The position numbers and the translations under genes were made by a program. Positions 35,336-48,229 of a stretch of 64,000 nucleotides of DNA are shown piece after piece (within the stretch, counting starts at the first letter, position 1; each line of letters opens with the position of its first letter). The stretch is from Magnolia sinica (lineage: Eukaryota > Streptophyta > Magnoliopsida > Magnoliales > Magnoliaceae), in assembly GCF_029962835.1 (NCBI RefSeq), contig NC_080583.1, forward strand, positions 68,805,158-68,869,157. Direction: 5' to 3'. The notes beneath the pieces were generated by a model, which did not search any database, was not told the origin of the DNA, and saw only the letters and a list, made by a program, of their open reading frames with translations.

Positions 35336-35752
35336 GGTGGGGCTCATTGTGATGTTTGTAATAAATTCATTCTATTCATCCAGTTTTTTAATACATTTTA
35401 AAACTTTAGACCAAATGTGAGTAGGATTTAGCACTCAAGTGGGCTGAAAACAAGAGGATCGGACGTCTACAGTTGAAATATTCGTGGGGTCACGAAAGTT
35501 TTGAATGAAGCTAATATTTGTGTTTTCTATTTATACAAGTAGGAATGACGTTATAAATGGCATGGATGGCATGTAAGCATCACGGTTGATCCCAGGGAGA
35601 TTTCAACAGTAGGAATTTTCCTACCCTCCTTTTCCTTTAGTGCATCCCACTTGACTCTTGAATCCTACCTACGTTTGGTCTCTAGTCCTAAAATAAGCTC
35701 AAAAAATGGATGGATGGGGTGGATTTCTCAGAAACATCAAGGTAGGCCTCAC
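35336..35752. repeat. Foldback repeat, cluster copy F, divergent subfamily
   Basis: GGTGGGGCTCATTGTGATGT to ATGGATGGATGGGGTGGATT then TCAAGGTAGGCCTCAC. Same subfamily as copy E. Both are bordered by GC-rich hairpins (GCGGAAATCCGCGTCC). Confidence 0.75.
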
Positions 35753-35918
35753 CTAGGTTTCCACGCAGAAACTTTCTCCGAAAGCCTTTAGGAGGAAATC
35801 CGCGTCCCATGTAGAGCAGTCCCATGGGGAACTGGACTCTCATACAGAGTTTGTATTGCGTTTGGATCTCGAATTAGCTGAGACCCCGTATCCAGGGAGA
35901 TGTGTGCTACCCTGACCG

Positions 35919-36333
35919 TGGGGCCCACTTCTTTGTATATTTTGTATATCAATGCCGTTCATCCTTTTAGTCAGCTTATTTTAGGAGTGCCCAAAACATG
36001 AAGCAGGTAAAAAAACCTAGGGTGTATCACACCACATGAAATAATGATGAATGAATGCCCACCATCGAAAACTTACTCCAGTCCACTGTAATGTTTATTT
36101 GTCATCGAACCTGTCGATAAGGTCATACAGACAAGGGAAAACAAAAATAGCAGCTTGATCCCAAACTCTTGTGGCCCTCCAAAAGCTTTTTAATGATGGA
36201 AATTCAACCTGTATTGGGGTACACCCGAGATTTGTTTCTTCTTCTTTTTGATGACCATAGCCTAAAATAAGCCGGCAAAACGGATGAATAGAATGGATAA
36301 ACAATATATAAATCAACGTGGGCCCCACAGTCA
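35919..36333. repeat. Foldback repeat, cluster copy G
   Basis: CCGTGGGGCCCACTTCTTTG to CGGATGAATAGAATGGATAA then ACGTGGGCCCCACAG. Confidence 0.8.
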
Positions 36334-36433
36334 GGTCGCACCCACCTGGGTTGATCCGGGGTTACAGCTAATCCGTGTTGGTGAATTTCGAAAGAGGATT
36401 GTGTAGCGAGGCGCCGTCCACCCGCTTTTTACG

Positions 36434-36792
36434 TGGTGTGAAGATCTACATGTTTTATGTAACCCTGTCCGTTTATTTTTTCAGAGCATAACCAAAGATG
36501 AAGTGGGCCACACAATAAAAAGTAGAAAACAAAGGGAATAATGACATCCACCGTTAAAACCTTCTCAGGTCCTACCTAAAGTGATAATAAGATTATAAAG
36601 ACCCACATGCATGCATGAAGAGAACACAAATATGCGCTTGATCCAAACCTTCGGCGGCTGCCAAGAAGTTTTGGATGGTCACCGACTTGAACTTTGGATA
36701 TACTTCAATTTTAGCTTCATGTCTTAAAATGCGTTGAAAAAATTGATAGTCCATGTGGAACAAGCACATAGATCATAGTGGGCCCCACAGGA
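36434..36792. repeat. Foldback repeat, cluster copy H, left end shortened
   Basis: The left end is recognisable only from GTGAAGATCTACATGTTTTA. The right end ATCATAGTGGGCCCCACAGG is intact. Confidence 0.65.
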
Positions 36793-36853
36793 TCTTCACA
36801 CTATCATAAAGGATGGTGAGGACCTCACTTATGGCAGTGAGTAAACTCAGTTG

Positions 36854-37262
36854 AGCCCACCTTGAATGTACGTGGTTTATCTACGCCGTCCATCCATTTT
36901 TCCATCTAATTGAAGGGGTTAAGCTTAAAATTGAAGCATATCCAAAGATCAAGTGGCTCATATCACATGAAATAGTGAGGATAATGATTTCCACGGTTGA
37001 AACCTTTTGAGGTCTTACAATGATGTTTATTTGTCATCCAACCTTTTGAGATCATACAGATATAGATAAAGGGAAAAGACAAATATAAGCTTGATCCAAA
37101 ACTTCTGTGGCCCTTGAAAACATTTCAACAGTAGACGTTTAATTCAACTATTTCCTGTTGTGTGGTACATTTGAAGATTCTATATGCTTCATTTTTGGGC
37201 TCAGGCCCTAAAATTAAACAGTGAAATGGATGGACCGAGCGGATCAGATAAATAAATCATGG
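36854..37262. repeat. Foldback repeat, cluster copy I
   Basis: TTGAGCCCACCTTGAATGTA with CTACGCCGTCCATCCA to AATGGATGGACCGAGCGGAT then ATCATGGTAGG. The last roughly 20 bp (GGATCAGATAAATAAAT) are duplicated in tandem at the right edge. Confidence 0.8.
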
Positions 37263-37460
37263 TAGGATCAGATAAATAAATTATGTGGACCTCACGGAGT
37301 TGACTCAGTACGGTAAGCGTAGTGAGTTACTACGCAATCCGCATCCCCCGCTAGCCGCATCTGTGAATTCACCCACATCACGTGGGGCCCACAACACCCC
37401 GATTTTATCGGAACGCGGATTGCGTCATACCCTGTTTCCAGCAAGGAACGGGCTGGGGCT

Positions 37461-37873
37461 TCAAGTGGCCACCGTGATGTATGGGTTTTATCCACACATT
37501 CATCTATTTTTTCGTATCATTTTAGGACTTATACCGAAAACTAAGGCAAATTCAAGATACTGGTGGATCACACAGTGAGAATTAAATTCTTACCGTTCAA
37601 AATTTCTTAGGGCACACAAGTTATGGAACGTAGCTGATTTTTGTGCTTTCGGTTCATCCGGTTCTACGTAACTTTATGAATAATTTGGATGACAAATAAA
37701 TACGACAGAGGGCCCTAGGAGAGTTTCAACTGTAAATATCATAATCACCCCTGCTTCATATAATGTGGTCCACTTGATATTTTCATCTTCCTAAATTTTG
37801 ATCCTATTCAATAAAAATCCAAAGAAAAATGGATGAACGGCATGGATATTAAAAACTCATACATCACGGTTGC
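37461..37873. repeat. Foldback repeat, cluster copy J
   Basis: GTGGCCACCGTGATGTATGG to AATGGATGAACGGCATGGAT then ACATCACGGTTGCC. The outer flanks carry GCGGATTGC motifs in opposite orientations. Confidence 0.8.
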
Positions 37874-37954
37874 CGGAAGCGGATTGCATACCGAGTAACA
37901 CAGGAAATCGGATTGCGTACTAAGTTACTCAGTAGGCTTTTATCGTACTGAGTA

Positions 37955-38383
37955 GTTGGGTCCACTGTAAATGTATGTGGTTTATCCGCACCGTCCATAC
38001 ATTTCCCCACCTAATTTTAGGGTTAAGCCCAAAATGTAAGTATATCCAAAGCTTAAGTGGACCATACCACAGGCAACCGAATGGAATATTAATGATTTCC
38101 ACCGTTGAAACCTTCTTAGGGTCCACAGTGATGTTTATTTGTCATCCAGACTATTAATAAGATTACAAAGACATGGATGAAGAGAAAACACAAACATCAG
38201 CCTGATCTAAAACTTTTATGGCCTCTAAGAAATTTTCAATGGCAGATGTTCAATCACACTGTTCCTGTGGTGTGGTCCACTTGAGCTCTGGGTATGCTTC
38301 TATTTTGTGCTCAACCGTAAAATTATTTGTTAAAGTGGATTAACGGAGTGGATAAAATAAATAAATAAGAGTGGACCCCACAG
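37955..38383. repeat. Foldback repeat, cluster copy K
   Basis: TTGGGTCCACTGTAAATGTA to GTGGATTAACGGAGTGGATA then GAGTGGACCCCACAG, whose end segment (CAGATTTTACTCAGTACGA) is tandemly duplicated once (38385-38426). Confidence 0.8.
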
Positions 38384-38502
38384 ATTTTACTCAGTACGAG
38401 TGGACCCCACAGATTTTACTCAGTACGATAAGGGTACTGAGTTACTCATTAGGCAATCCGCTTCGGTAACACAATACCCTAAGCGTACTTAGTAAACTTT
38501 AT

Positions 38503-38930
38503 AGGGCCCACTGTCATTTATGCATTGTATCAACTCTGTCCATCCCTTTTATCATATAAATTTAGGACTTTAAACCAAAGATTAAGCATATCCAAAGCTC
38601 AAGTGGACCACACCACTGGAAACATTTTGAATTGAAGTCTACTGTTGAAAAGTTCTTGGGGGCCACAGAAGTTTTAGATCAAGCTGATATTTTTGTTTTC
38701 CTTTCATCCATGTCTTTGTGATCTTATGAACAGTTTGGATGACAAATAAACATCAATGGCAGCCTTAGAAAGGTTTCAACAGCGGAAATCAATACTTAAC
38801 ACTGTTTCCTATGATATAGTCTACTCGAGCTTTTGATACTCTTCAATTTTGGGTTCAACGCCTAAACTAAAATGGAAAAACGGATGGACCGTGTGGATAA
38901 ACTACATAAATTCATAGTGGGCACAACAGA
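38503..38930. repeat. Foldback repeat, cluster copy L
   Basis: TAGGGCCCACTGTCATTTAT to ACGGATGGACCGTGTGGATA then TCATAGTGGGCACAAC. Followed by linker GAGTTTACTGAGTATGA and GAGTAACTCAGTACGCAATC. Confidence 0.8.
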
Positions 38931-38995
38931 GTTTACTGAGTATGATAAGAGCCTACCGAGTAACTCAGTACGCAATCTGATTTCACGGTTGCCAC

Positions 38996-39480
38996 TAGGG
39001 GTGCACACGAACCGAGCTAGCTCGGTTAGGTCACTTGACTTGACTCGAAAAAGCTCGATTCGACTCAGTTCAAAGCTAAGTTCGAGTCGAGTCGAGCTGA
39101 TTTTTTTAGCTCGAAAATGAGTTCGAGCTGAGTTCGAGCAGGCCCCAGGTCGACTCAACTCGGATCGAATCCAGCTCAAATCGAACTTGGATCGAACCAG
39201 TTCGGTGACTCGGTTACTTTGCCATTGATGTTACTGACCAAGTGTTTGATAAAATGACTCAACGAAGTGTGGCCGGTGGTAAGGAAGGTATGTACATGAA
39301 ACAAGTACCCTTTTTTTTTTCCTTGGTTTTATGTTGCTTAAAAGGTGTTTGATAAAATATTGCTTCTGTTTCACATACAGATGGATTTTGAAGGTGCAGT
39401 CCAAGTGTTTGTGGAAATGCCTCAATGGCGAACTCGGCCTGAGCTGTTGACCAAACTGAACCGAGCTAGAAAAATTTTCC
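38996..39480. repeat. TAGGGGTGCAC-type repeat, one end only
   Basis: Opens TAGGGGTGCACACGAACCGA with many CTCGACTCGA-like units typical of this repeat type. The matching right end is missing, and the sequence runs into the TAT relic at about 39480. Confidence 0.45.
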
Positions 39481-42400
39481 TGAGCTTACCCTGAAGGCAT
39501 ATTTTTTAAGGTTCAACTTCATCTAGTACTTCCTTAGGATGGTGAACATCTCTTTGAGGTTAGCCACGTTGTCTACCACCATAATTCTCCTGACCAGCAT
39601 GTTGTCAATATAGACTTTTATAGAGTATCCAATCTGCTTAGTGAACATCTTGTTGATGAGGCGTTGGTATATTCCTCTAGCGTTCTTCAACCCGAAAGGC
39701 ATGACCTTGTAGTAGTAGAGCTATTTGTTGGTGATGAAAGTCATTTTTTGGTTGTCGTGTGAGTGCATGGCGATTTGATTATAACCTGAGTAGGCATCCA
39801 TGAAGTTAGGAGCTCATGGCCCGCCATGTTGATCCTTAGGAGGGGGAAACTATCTTTTGGGAACGCCTTATTTAGGTCCGTGTAATCGACACATACTCTC
39901 CATTTTTCATTCAATTTCTTCATTAGCACAACATTTACTATCTAGTCGTGGTAGTAGAATTTCTCAATGAATTCGGTCTTGAGGAGCTTGCTGACCTCTT
40001 CTCCAATGATGGCGTACCATTTTGGTTTCGAATGCTCGTTGTTTTTGTGTCACCGATCGATGGTCATGATCAACGTTCAATCTATGAACCATTACGTCTA
40101 GTTTGATGCCGGGCATGTCCGAGTGGGACCATGTAAAGATGTTGTCATGTTGCTTTAGGAGGCTAATGATCTCTTTTTGCTGATCTGGGGCTAACAACGA
40201 GCTAACTTAGATCGTGTGGGTGGGGTTGGTCACACAGAGTGAGACGGCGACCAGGTCTTCCATGGGAGATCATCTTTCGATTGATTCTTCTCGGGGGTCA
40301 AGGAAAGTGATGACCATCGTTTCTTGCTGTGCTTTTGCCCTAAGTGTCATTGAGTAGCATTGTCGAGCCTCGTGCTAGTCACCTTTGACTTGCCCGACCC
40401 CATGCTTGGTCGAAAATTTCATCGCAAAATGATAGGTAGACACTTCTGCTCACAAGACATTGAGGGATGGTCGCGACAAAATGACATTGTAGATAGAGGG
40501 GCGGTCGATTATAAGGAAGTTGATTATCATGGTAGTCTGGTTGTGACCCTCTCCTGCAGTCATGGGCAATAGTATTGTAATGCCTTGCCCAAATCAGAAC
40601 AATATCCTGAGACACCCACGTGCGAATTGGCGCAGGAACGTATGAATTAATCACATGTGCGGATAAATTACCGGTAAATTAATCCAGATTAAATCACCAA
40701 TGTGATGCAATCCAACTACATTCGAGCCGAGCACGGGCCGTAGGGCTGGTCAGTCCAATAGTACTTGGCGACTACCTGTATGAGCCGTGCACCACCCGAG
40801 GTGGGACAGAAAATTTTGAAACTTGGGGAGGCTAGGGGCCTCACTGGGCTTGTGGTCCATCATAGACGTCAGGCTCGGATGATGCACAAAAATGGACGAC
40901 GACTCATGTCGTTCAGTCGGCACTTGTAAACCGCGAGTTGCCCCACTTGAAAATAAATAGCTGAAATTTAAATCAATTGGCCCCGTTACTTGAGTCAGTG
41001 AATATGAGCATTTCAGCAATCGGATCTCTTTTAAATTTACACTGAAGGTTAGAAATATTTCTTTACACTCGCCCACAAAATCTGACCCTTGATCGAGGAT
41101 CGGTGATCGTTGATCGCAAATCAAGACATTGTGACCAAATCTCGCATCCGTTTGCGGTCAAACTTTACCCAGCCCTTCATCGGACCATGGGGCACTTGTT
41201 CCATGAATCAGATGGGCCAGGGGGCCATCAGGGCAGCCCTAACAACCTGAAATGGGCCCCACAAGGCCGTTGGAGGCACTTAGTGAAACATAGGGCCAAC
41301 TGATTTAAATTCTAAGACATATAGCATTTAAACCCCTCTCTCTCACTCCCACAAGTCCAGCTGAGAGAGAGAGAGAAGGGTAGGGAGTGGTGTAGTGTTG
41401 GTGGTGCCGGGGATTGAAATTCCCCATACCTACGCCCTACATTTGCCAAGAACTTCGACCCGATCGTTGTAGGAGTAAACTCCGTTCAATCCAAGGTAAG
41501 AATTGGGCTCCAATCCATCCCTCTCTAGTCTCTAGCAACATGTATGCATCTTACCACCACTCCATGTAATGCAGGGCCCCGGCACGTCGAGTTTGCGGAC
41601 CCGGCGATGTTAGAACGATTTCAACGGCTTCCGGTCAACAATAGGTGCGGACCATTACCTTTAGGTGACCGATTATCGTGCCTACCATAGATTTTAATGA
41701 ATGTGTATGGTGTATTGCTCTTGCATGTTGCTGGATTTTTGGACTGCATGTTTAGGACCATAGATCTAGGATTTCCTAAAAATGTGGGGAGGGGTTTAGG
41801 CCCCGAATACCCCTAAATGTGTGGAATGCTCGGTTGCATGTTTAATTAGGGTGTAAGCATTTAATTTCCCCAAATGTTGCTAATTTATTGTTGAATTGTT
41901 GCATGACAAATATGCTAGGTGTTGAAGGAGTTAAATGTTGTCAATTTGTTGAATTGCTGAATTAATTGCATTTAATCCCCACCACATAACTGATTTGTAT
42001 GATTCATGCTGGCATATACGAAATTGAATTGTTGTGAATGGGTGCATGGCTGTCCATCAGGTTAAATAGTTGGAATATGTTGAACATGATCCTTACGGTT
42101 TGGTAGAGCTTAGTATATTGCTAACCATGTACCTAAATTGCTGAATTATGCTTGTTATTTGTGAATTGTCCTTGAATTTGATAAAACATGAAATCTAGTA
42201 GTGCATGTGCCCCTTATGGATTGGCCGATTAACTGAAATCACTTGGGCGACCTTCCGTTGGACCGCCCCATGAATAAATCTGGTTCGACTAGTTAAACTG
42301 TAAAGTGTCTGTTGTAGTTGGACTACATGAGACGCCATTCTCAGGCCGATCAGTTTATGGTTCAGCTTGTCGGGGTATATTAGCTCACGAATCGTCCATC

Positions 42401-43312
42401 CTTATATGTTAACCATGGTTGAACATGCTTATATGAACCCGAAGTACCCTGAGACCCTTGCGCTCACTGTTGATTGTGATTTATGGTCCACAAGACTCAT
42501 GAGTCGAGGATGGTGGTGTGGGACACTATGCCCATGCTGTTAGCCTATGCTGGGGTGACGAGCCTCCTCGTAGTGACCAGTGAGCACCTAAACTCGTGAG
42601 CTGGGGACGGTGGTATGAGACACTGTGCCTGTGCTGTCGGCCTATGCTGGGGTGACGACCTCCCCATAGTGACCGCGAGTAGGACTTTGAAGTCCCAACT
42701 GTTTTCGTCTGAGCTTAAGAACTATGGGATTGACGAACCCACAAGGGCTAAGGACCGCGAGAGTTATATGATCATGGCCATTATACCACGTGATCGAATT
42801 AGGGCAATGCTTCTGATAAGGATATTCCAGTTTCTCCAACCTGCTGGATGAATATATCTAATTAATCAACTGGGGTAATATGTTGCATGACATTGCATTA
42901 TCTATTGTGGCGATTCGGTCATCGAGGTCGCACTGAGGGAGTGGTGGTCATTGCGATTGTTAGCTGTTGTCGCTAGAGGGAGTGTTGGTGGCGAGGGGCA
43001 TGCATCATATAATTAAACCATGCATTACATTAACCAAGAGTACTTAGGATTCTATGATGCATGTTGTTCACTAAATTACTCTTGTGCATGATAATTTGTG
43101 TAGCCTATTGCTAATGGTATCACTGAGTTAGCTACTCACTGTCACTCTAGGACGGTGTTCTAAAACACCATTCAGAATCTGGCATAAGTGCAGGAATAAT
43201 GGAGTGGGACATGTTGTAAGATGTCCGTGCGGATGACGACTAGGAGTAGGCGTACTTCCAGACTTTTGGTTAACCCTACTAGCTCAATGGATGATGGTGG
43301 GATTGGGGTAGG

Positions 43313-45376
43313 TGTCACGCCCCGAACTCGGAAACAGGGCTCACAAAATTCCCGATCGCCGAATCCGGCGCCGACAGCCTCCGTAGAACCCCATTCTCAG
43401 ATCCCGACACCCATTTACCAGGTTCCGATCCTGGGATACTACAAGGAGGATTTATAATCACCAGTCTGATTCATAATGAGCATAACAAAAGCATAACCCA
43501 CGAACAATAAACACAAGAACACCACCACAAAATCCACTATGATCAAAAACTTTTTTTTTGTACAATGCGACAGAAAGAGAAAATACAATGTAACGAAAGA
43601 AGCAAGACTCCAGAAGCTCGGCTGCACGCTCCAACTACGGTGAGACTACGGCTGCGACTGCGTCCTGGTGTCACCTGCACGCATCAATCGTGCATAAGCT
43701 TATAGAAAGCTTAGAGGGTGGTGTAAGTATGTGCGTAATATAAGCGTGCTCAAAATGCAAGGTCAAAGTAATGCGGAATCATGGTGATGAGCATATGAAT
43801 GCAATCAGCCGTACCAAGGCTATGTGGTGGAAGATATGAATGCTATCGGCCATAACACAGTCATGCGATGCGAGATGCAACTCAAGCATGCCAATTCTCA
43901 TCATGTATCAGTACAGTTCTCATTCTGGATAATCACTGGGGTTCAATACCCTCCAAATGGCACTGTCGCTCTCCTAGCCGCACAGTCCAAGTGAGCGTAA
44001 GAAATCTCACTATCCGCCTGACCAATAGTCTGCCAATACCTATCCGGCACGTCGATAGCGGACCCATTCACGAGCTGGTCAAACTCAGCTTAGTATTGCC
44101 CCCTACCCTCGGGCGAGTAAGGCCACACTCCTTCCCAACCGACCACGACACAGTGGGAGACGCAGCCTTCTGGTATTTGGCCCTCATGCGCTCATATATC
44201 CACTCGGTCTCGACGTTGGAGTCATCCTCTGGTACCATCGGGTTTAGGGACTTTCACCCAGGGATATCTATAGCGCCCGTATGCTAGAACCAAACATTTC
44301 CGGTATCCAACCCAGCCATCCACGATGTGTCTATAGAGGCTATGACCCTGATGTCGCTAGGGCATATAGTAACTACAATCACACAAATGCAAGTGCATGA
44401 GTCACATTATCAGTCATGCAATAGTCCTGCATGTACCATGCACTTATATAAGGCAACTCCGCCTATCAGGGAGCCCATAAACAGTCTGCCTAAAGGCATA
44501 TGCTATGATCGGTCACTCCTCACATCAGGCATACATATGATGCGAATGATCATGAATCATGGATTTATACTAAACATGTTATGTGGTAATGGGCTCTGAT
44601 CAAAATGAAGATGGGCCTGGACGGCTTATATACTATAGGTATGGGCCTATTAATGGACCTTAGGGAGAATCGTAATGCGGACATTTTACCAACATTATCC
44701 TCACAATGTGGACATCAAACCAACATTGCTCCCAAGGGATGGCCTTCCAAGAATCACACATTTCAATGGGCCTTTTGTACATCTTATTGGGCCTCGACCC
44801 ATGGGCCTCTAATACATCAAATGGCCTCATACATGGGTCTTACATATATCAAGGTGGGCTCTCAATGACGGGTCACAAATGCATCAACATGGGCTTAGTC
44901 ACATAGGCTTGCATACATCACAATGGGCCTCATAATATGGGCCTTATACAAATCAAGGTGGGCCTCAACAAGGACCACCAATACATGAAGATGGGCCTCC
45001 ACAATGGGCCTTAAATTATCTCCAAAACGGTTGGATAGTCGAATGAAAAACATGCATCCTGATGGAGCCCACACTAATGGAGGGTGTGGTTTACAATACT
45101 TACATAAGTGGGGCCCACCATAATGCTTATTTTCCACCCAGCCTTAGGCCCAATATAATGTTTATTTTCCACCCAACTTAAGGCCCAACATAATGTTTAT
45201 TTTCCACCCAACTGTTCATAAAGCCACCTGAATCAAGGTAGGGCCCACTGGACTGGGCCCACTGGAATGTTTATTTTCCACCCAAACTATTCATAAGGTC
45301 ACACGGTCCGTGGGTGGGGCCCACCATTTATTTTGCATCCCTCGCACACGGTCAGGGAGCCCACCGTGCTGATATT

Positions 45377-45432
<56 letters not shown>

Positions 45433-47355
45433 CACGTGGATAGGGAGCCCACCGTGATGTGGTCCACAAATCCAGCCCGCTCATTATGTGTGTCCCACTT
45501 GGCTGAGGGCACAGACCAAGTTTCAGCCACATCCACATTTCAGGTAGGCCCCACCAAGTGTTTTTATATGTTTAGACATGTCTTCGCATGATTTTAGATG
45601 GTGTGGCCCACCTAAGTTCCATATAAAGCTGATTTTTGAGGTGGACATTCGGTCTGTGGGGACCCATCAAATGTGCGGTGTTGATCGTCGAAACGCATCA
45701 AAGTGGGGCCCACAGCTGGGGCCGTGACCCCCAGCCCGTCCATCCGTCAGGACGTCCAGCGCAGGCAGCGCTTGCGCCTGTTGTCAGTGGCGGCAGCAGT
45801 TGCTGCTTTTGTTGTTTTTTTTTTAAGAAAATCATTTTTCTTTAGTTTTCCACAGGCGGGGCCCACATCAGCAAGATCCACACCATTCATTGGCCCTTGT
45901 GGCTCGATACAAGTCTATCGAGACCAATATTGAGTAGTTTCCTGATGTACAGCAGCATCGGGATGTATTTCAATGGTAGAAAACTTGTTCGCTATGCTAT
46001 GGCTCACCATAAGCTCAGATTGAGATCATTTTTCGGCTCAACGCCTAAAATGATCTGAGGAAGAGGATGGACGGCTTGGATTTGACTTATACATCAGGGT
46101 GGAGCTTGCATGAGAGGCCCACCACTTCTTTCTCTCTCTTTTTTTTTAAAGCACACGCCCATGCCAGTTAACACTTCACCGTTGCCAACGTCCAGCGTCT
46201 AGGGACGCTGGACAACTTACATAATCACTTCATTGTGGTGGGTCCCACGTGGACGTGGCCCACCAATATAGATACATATACACATGATATATATCTTATA
46301 TTATATATATATATATATATATAAATACATATTATATTATATATTATATACATATATTATATAAAATATAACATATATGTATATATATATATATATAAAA
46401 AGATGCATTGGGCCCATCCAAACAGTGAATGGTGTGGATCATCACCTGTAATAGAGTGGGCCACACCGTCTGATGTAGATGGACGGGGTAGATGTAACAC
46501 ATATTGGTGGGATCCACACCATTACAAAGAAAGAGAGAGAGAGAGATAGAGAGATATACAGTGAGATAGAGGAACCCCGCCACTATGGGCCCTCTTGATT
46601 AAATCACATACATCCAAATGGGTCCCACCAACAAGTGGGCCTTAAAATTTAAAATAATGGCAAATCACCCACCTCGTTGGCCTCCTTCTTGATCCCTTGG
46701 CTTCAAATGCACCTTGCCTATGCCTTGGATGGTGGATGATGGAGTTTGGATGGTGTGGATGAGAGATGAGAGGGTGTAGATGGAAGATGAGAAGGTGGAC
46801 CACACTTGGGAGGGAGAGGAAAGCTTGGACGTTTGAGAGGCTTGAGTTGCTTGGAGATTTGAGAAATGAGAGAGAGAGAGGTGATATGGATGAGTGAGGT
46901 GTGATGGGTGATGGGTTGGGTTGAAAAATTGTAAAAGGCGTGTGGTTGTTGTTGAAAATGGGAAAAAGAGGAGTGGTGAGGTGGAAAGAGGGTAGACTTT
47001 TTGAAAAAGGAGGGAATGGGTTGTTGTACTTGAGGTAAGGCTTGCATTAATGATTGATTGATGTGACTAGTTGTAGAGATTCCCTCGAAATCCGCAACGT
47101 ACGGTGTTTCTTCGGAATAAATGCAGATCAACATCTTCTAGCCTGGGTATCGGTTCGGTGGGCAAGTCGCGGTGTTGGAACTACGGCGGCGACGCGGTCA
47201 CCAAGACATAGGTTTCGGATCGAGCCGACGTCGGTGTGCGGGACCTGGCTTAAGATCACGCGCAAACGTCAGATATGGTGCGAAGGTTGCAGAAATTTGA
47301 CCGGAAGAACCGCGGAAGCCAATGGAACGGTATGGATTAGGACACGGGTCTTAGA
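43313..47355. mobile_element. Solo-LTR-like element (4.0 kb), second copy of the TGTCACGCCCC family
   Basis: Starts TGTCACGCCCCGAACTCGG and ends GACACGGGTCTTAGA, flanked by GTAGG at 43308-43312 and 47356-47360. It shares with 9175-13097 the first 130 bp, the AAGCTTATAGAAAGCTT block (about 9531 and 43696) and a block of about 400 bp (43905-44320). The interior has ATGGGCC-type repeats (about 44760-45010), four units of AATGTTTATTTTCCACCCA-like repeat (about 45120-45290) and (TA)n tracts. No protein domain is found. The right 300 bp (47060-47355) is GC-rich and unlike the end of the first copy. Confidence 0.75.
45392..45427. repeat. (TTA)n/(TA)n microsatellite
   Basis: ATT repeats (about 45375-45391) run into an uninterrupted TA tract, inside the 43313-47355 element. 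Further TA-rich tracts lie at 46285-46400. Confidence 0.9.
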
Positions 47356-48229
47356 GTAGGGCCCTAATCTTTTTGGGGAGTGATGTGAGGATGGGACTGG
47401 GTCCCTAGTAGAAGACATTGTGGATGTTGAAATTTATGTTGGATATTTTACTTTATTAGTAGTACTTAAACTTCTTAATTATTTTAAATGTTTATTATGC
47501 TTGGTTAATTCTCCATTGCCCACTAATACCTGATATTCACATGCATTTGAGGCCCATTAGGGCATACGTGGCTCTTGGGAATTCGGGAGCCGAGTTTCTA
47601 CTTGGCCCTTGAAATTCGGGGCGCTACAAGTATACTTCCTTCGGAGTTGACCTTCTTCTAGCAAACCCAAGTAATGGAGTTCAGACGGGACGTAGTCGTT
47701 ATCTTCCGATCCCCATCTTGTTGAAAGCGACAATGAGGCGGATGTTAGCCGAGCTGCCGGTGTCCACCAATATATGATGCACCTTGTGGTTAACCATTGT
47801 CATGATCACCACCAAGGCATCGTCGTGTGGGTGGTAAATTCCTCGAGTATCCTCCTCGGTAAAGGTCAAGCAACAATGAATCAACTTCTGCTCCTTTGCA
47901 GTTTTACTTGTGAGATGAATGTGATGCTTTATACCACTATTGCTGATGCTCCGAGCATGAACCCTGCGAGCTCTATTCTAGTCTCTTGTGGGTCCTCTGA
48001 ATATTGTGTAGATTTCACATGTCGCTTCATTGTTGCTTCTATTGCCTTATTGCTTGTCCCTCTTATCTGGTCGCTCATCCCTTCTCCTGTGGATGTTATC
48101 CCATAGATGTCTACTCCGGATGAGGGATTTAATCTCTTTCTTGAGATTGAAGCAGTCGGCGGTAGTGTGGTCGTGATCGTGGTGGAAGTGGCAATACTTT
48201 CACTTATCTCTCTTGCCAGCATCAGCTTT

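Larger units (their letters stand above)
40576..47628 (+). mobile_element. Solo LTR (3.0 kb), carrying a nested solo LTR
   Basis: Starts TGTAATGCCTTGCCC and ends AATTCGGGGCGCTACA, flanked by AGTAT at 40571-40575 and 47629-47633. Without the nested element (43313-47355 plus one target copy) it is about 3.0 kb. An ATTTAAA promoter-like box near 41328 followed by CT/GA-rich leader and a splice-donor-like CCAAGGTAAG near 41500 suggest plus-strand U3/R/U5 order. No coding region, so it is a solo LTR left by recombination. The inserted position interrupts the protease-RT region of the TAT relic. Confidence 0.8.

Noticed and set aside
39220-39300. PPR-like string (DQVFDKMTQRSV)
   Set aside because: Only a dozen residues, no neighbouring repeats of the 35-residue type, and located within a TAGGGGTGCAC-type repeat.
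47054-47359. 101-residue plus-strand frame at the end of the nested LTR
   Set aside because: GC-rich LTR end with no family match. Similar open stretches are expected by chance in GC-rich DNA.
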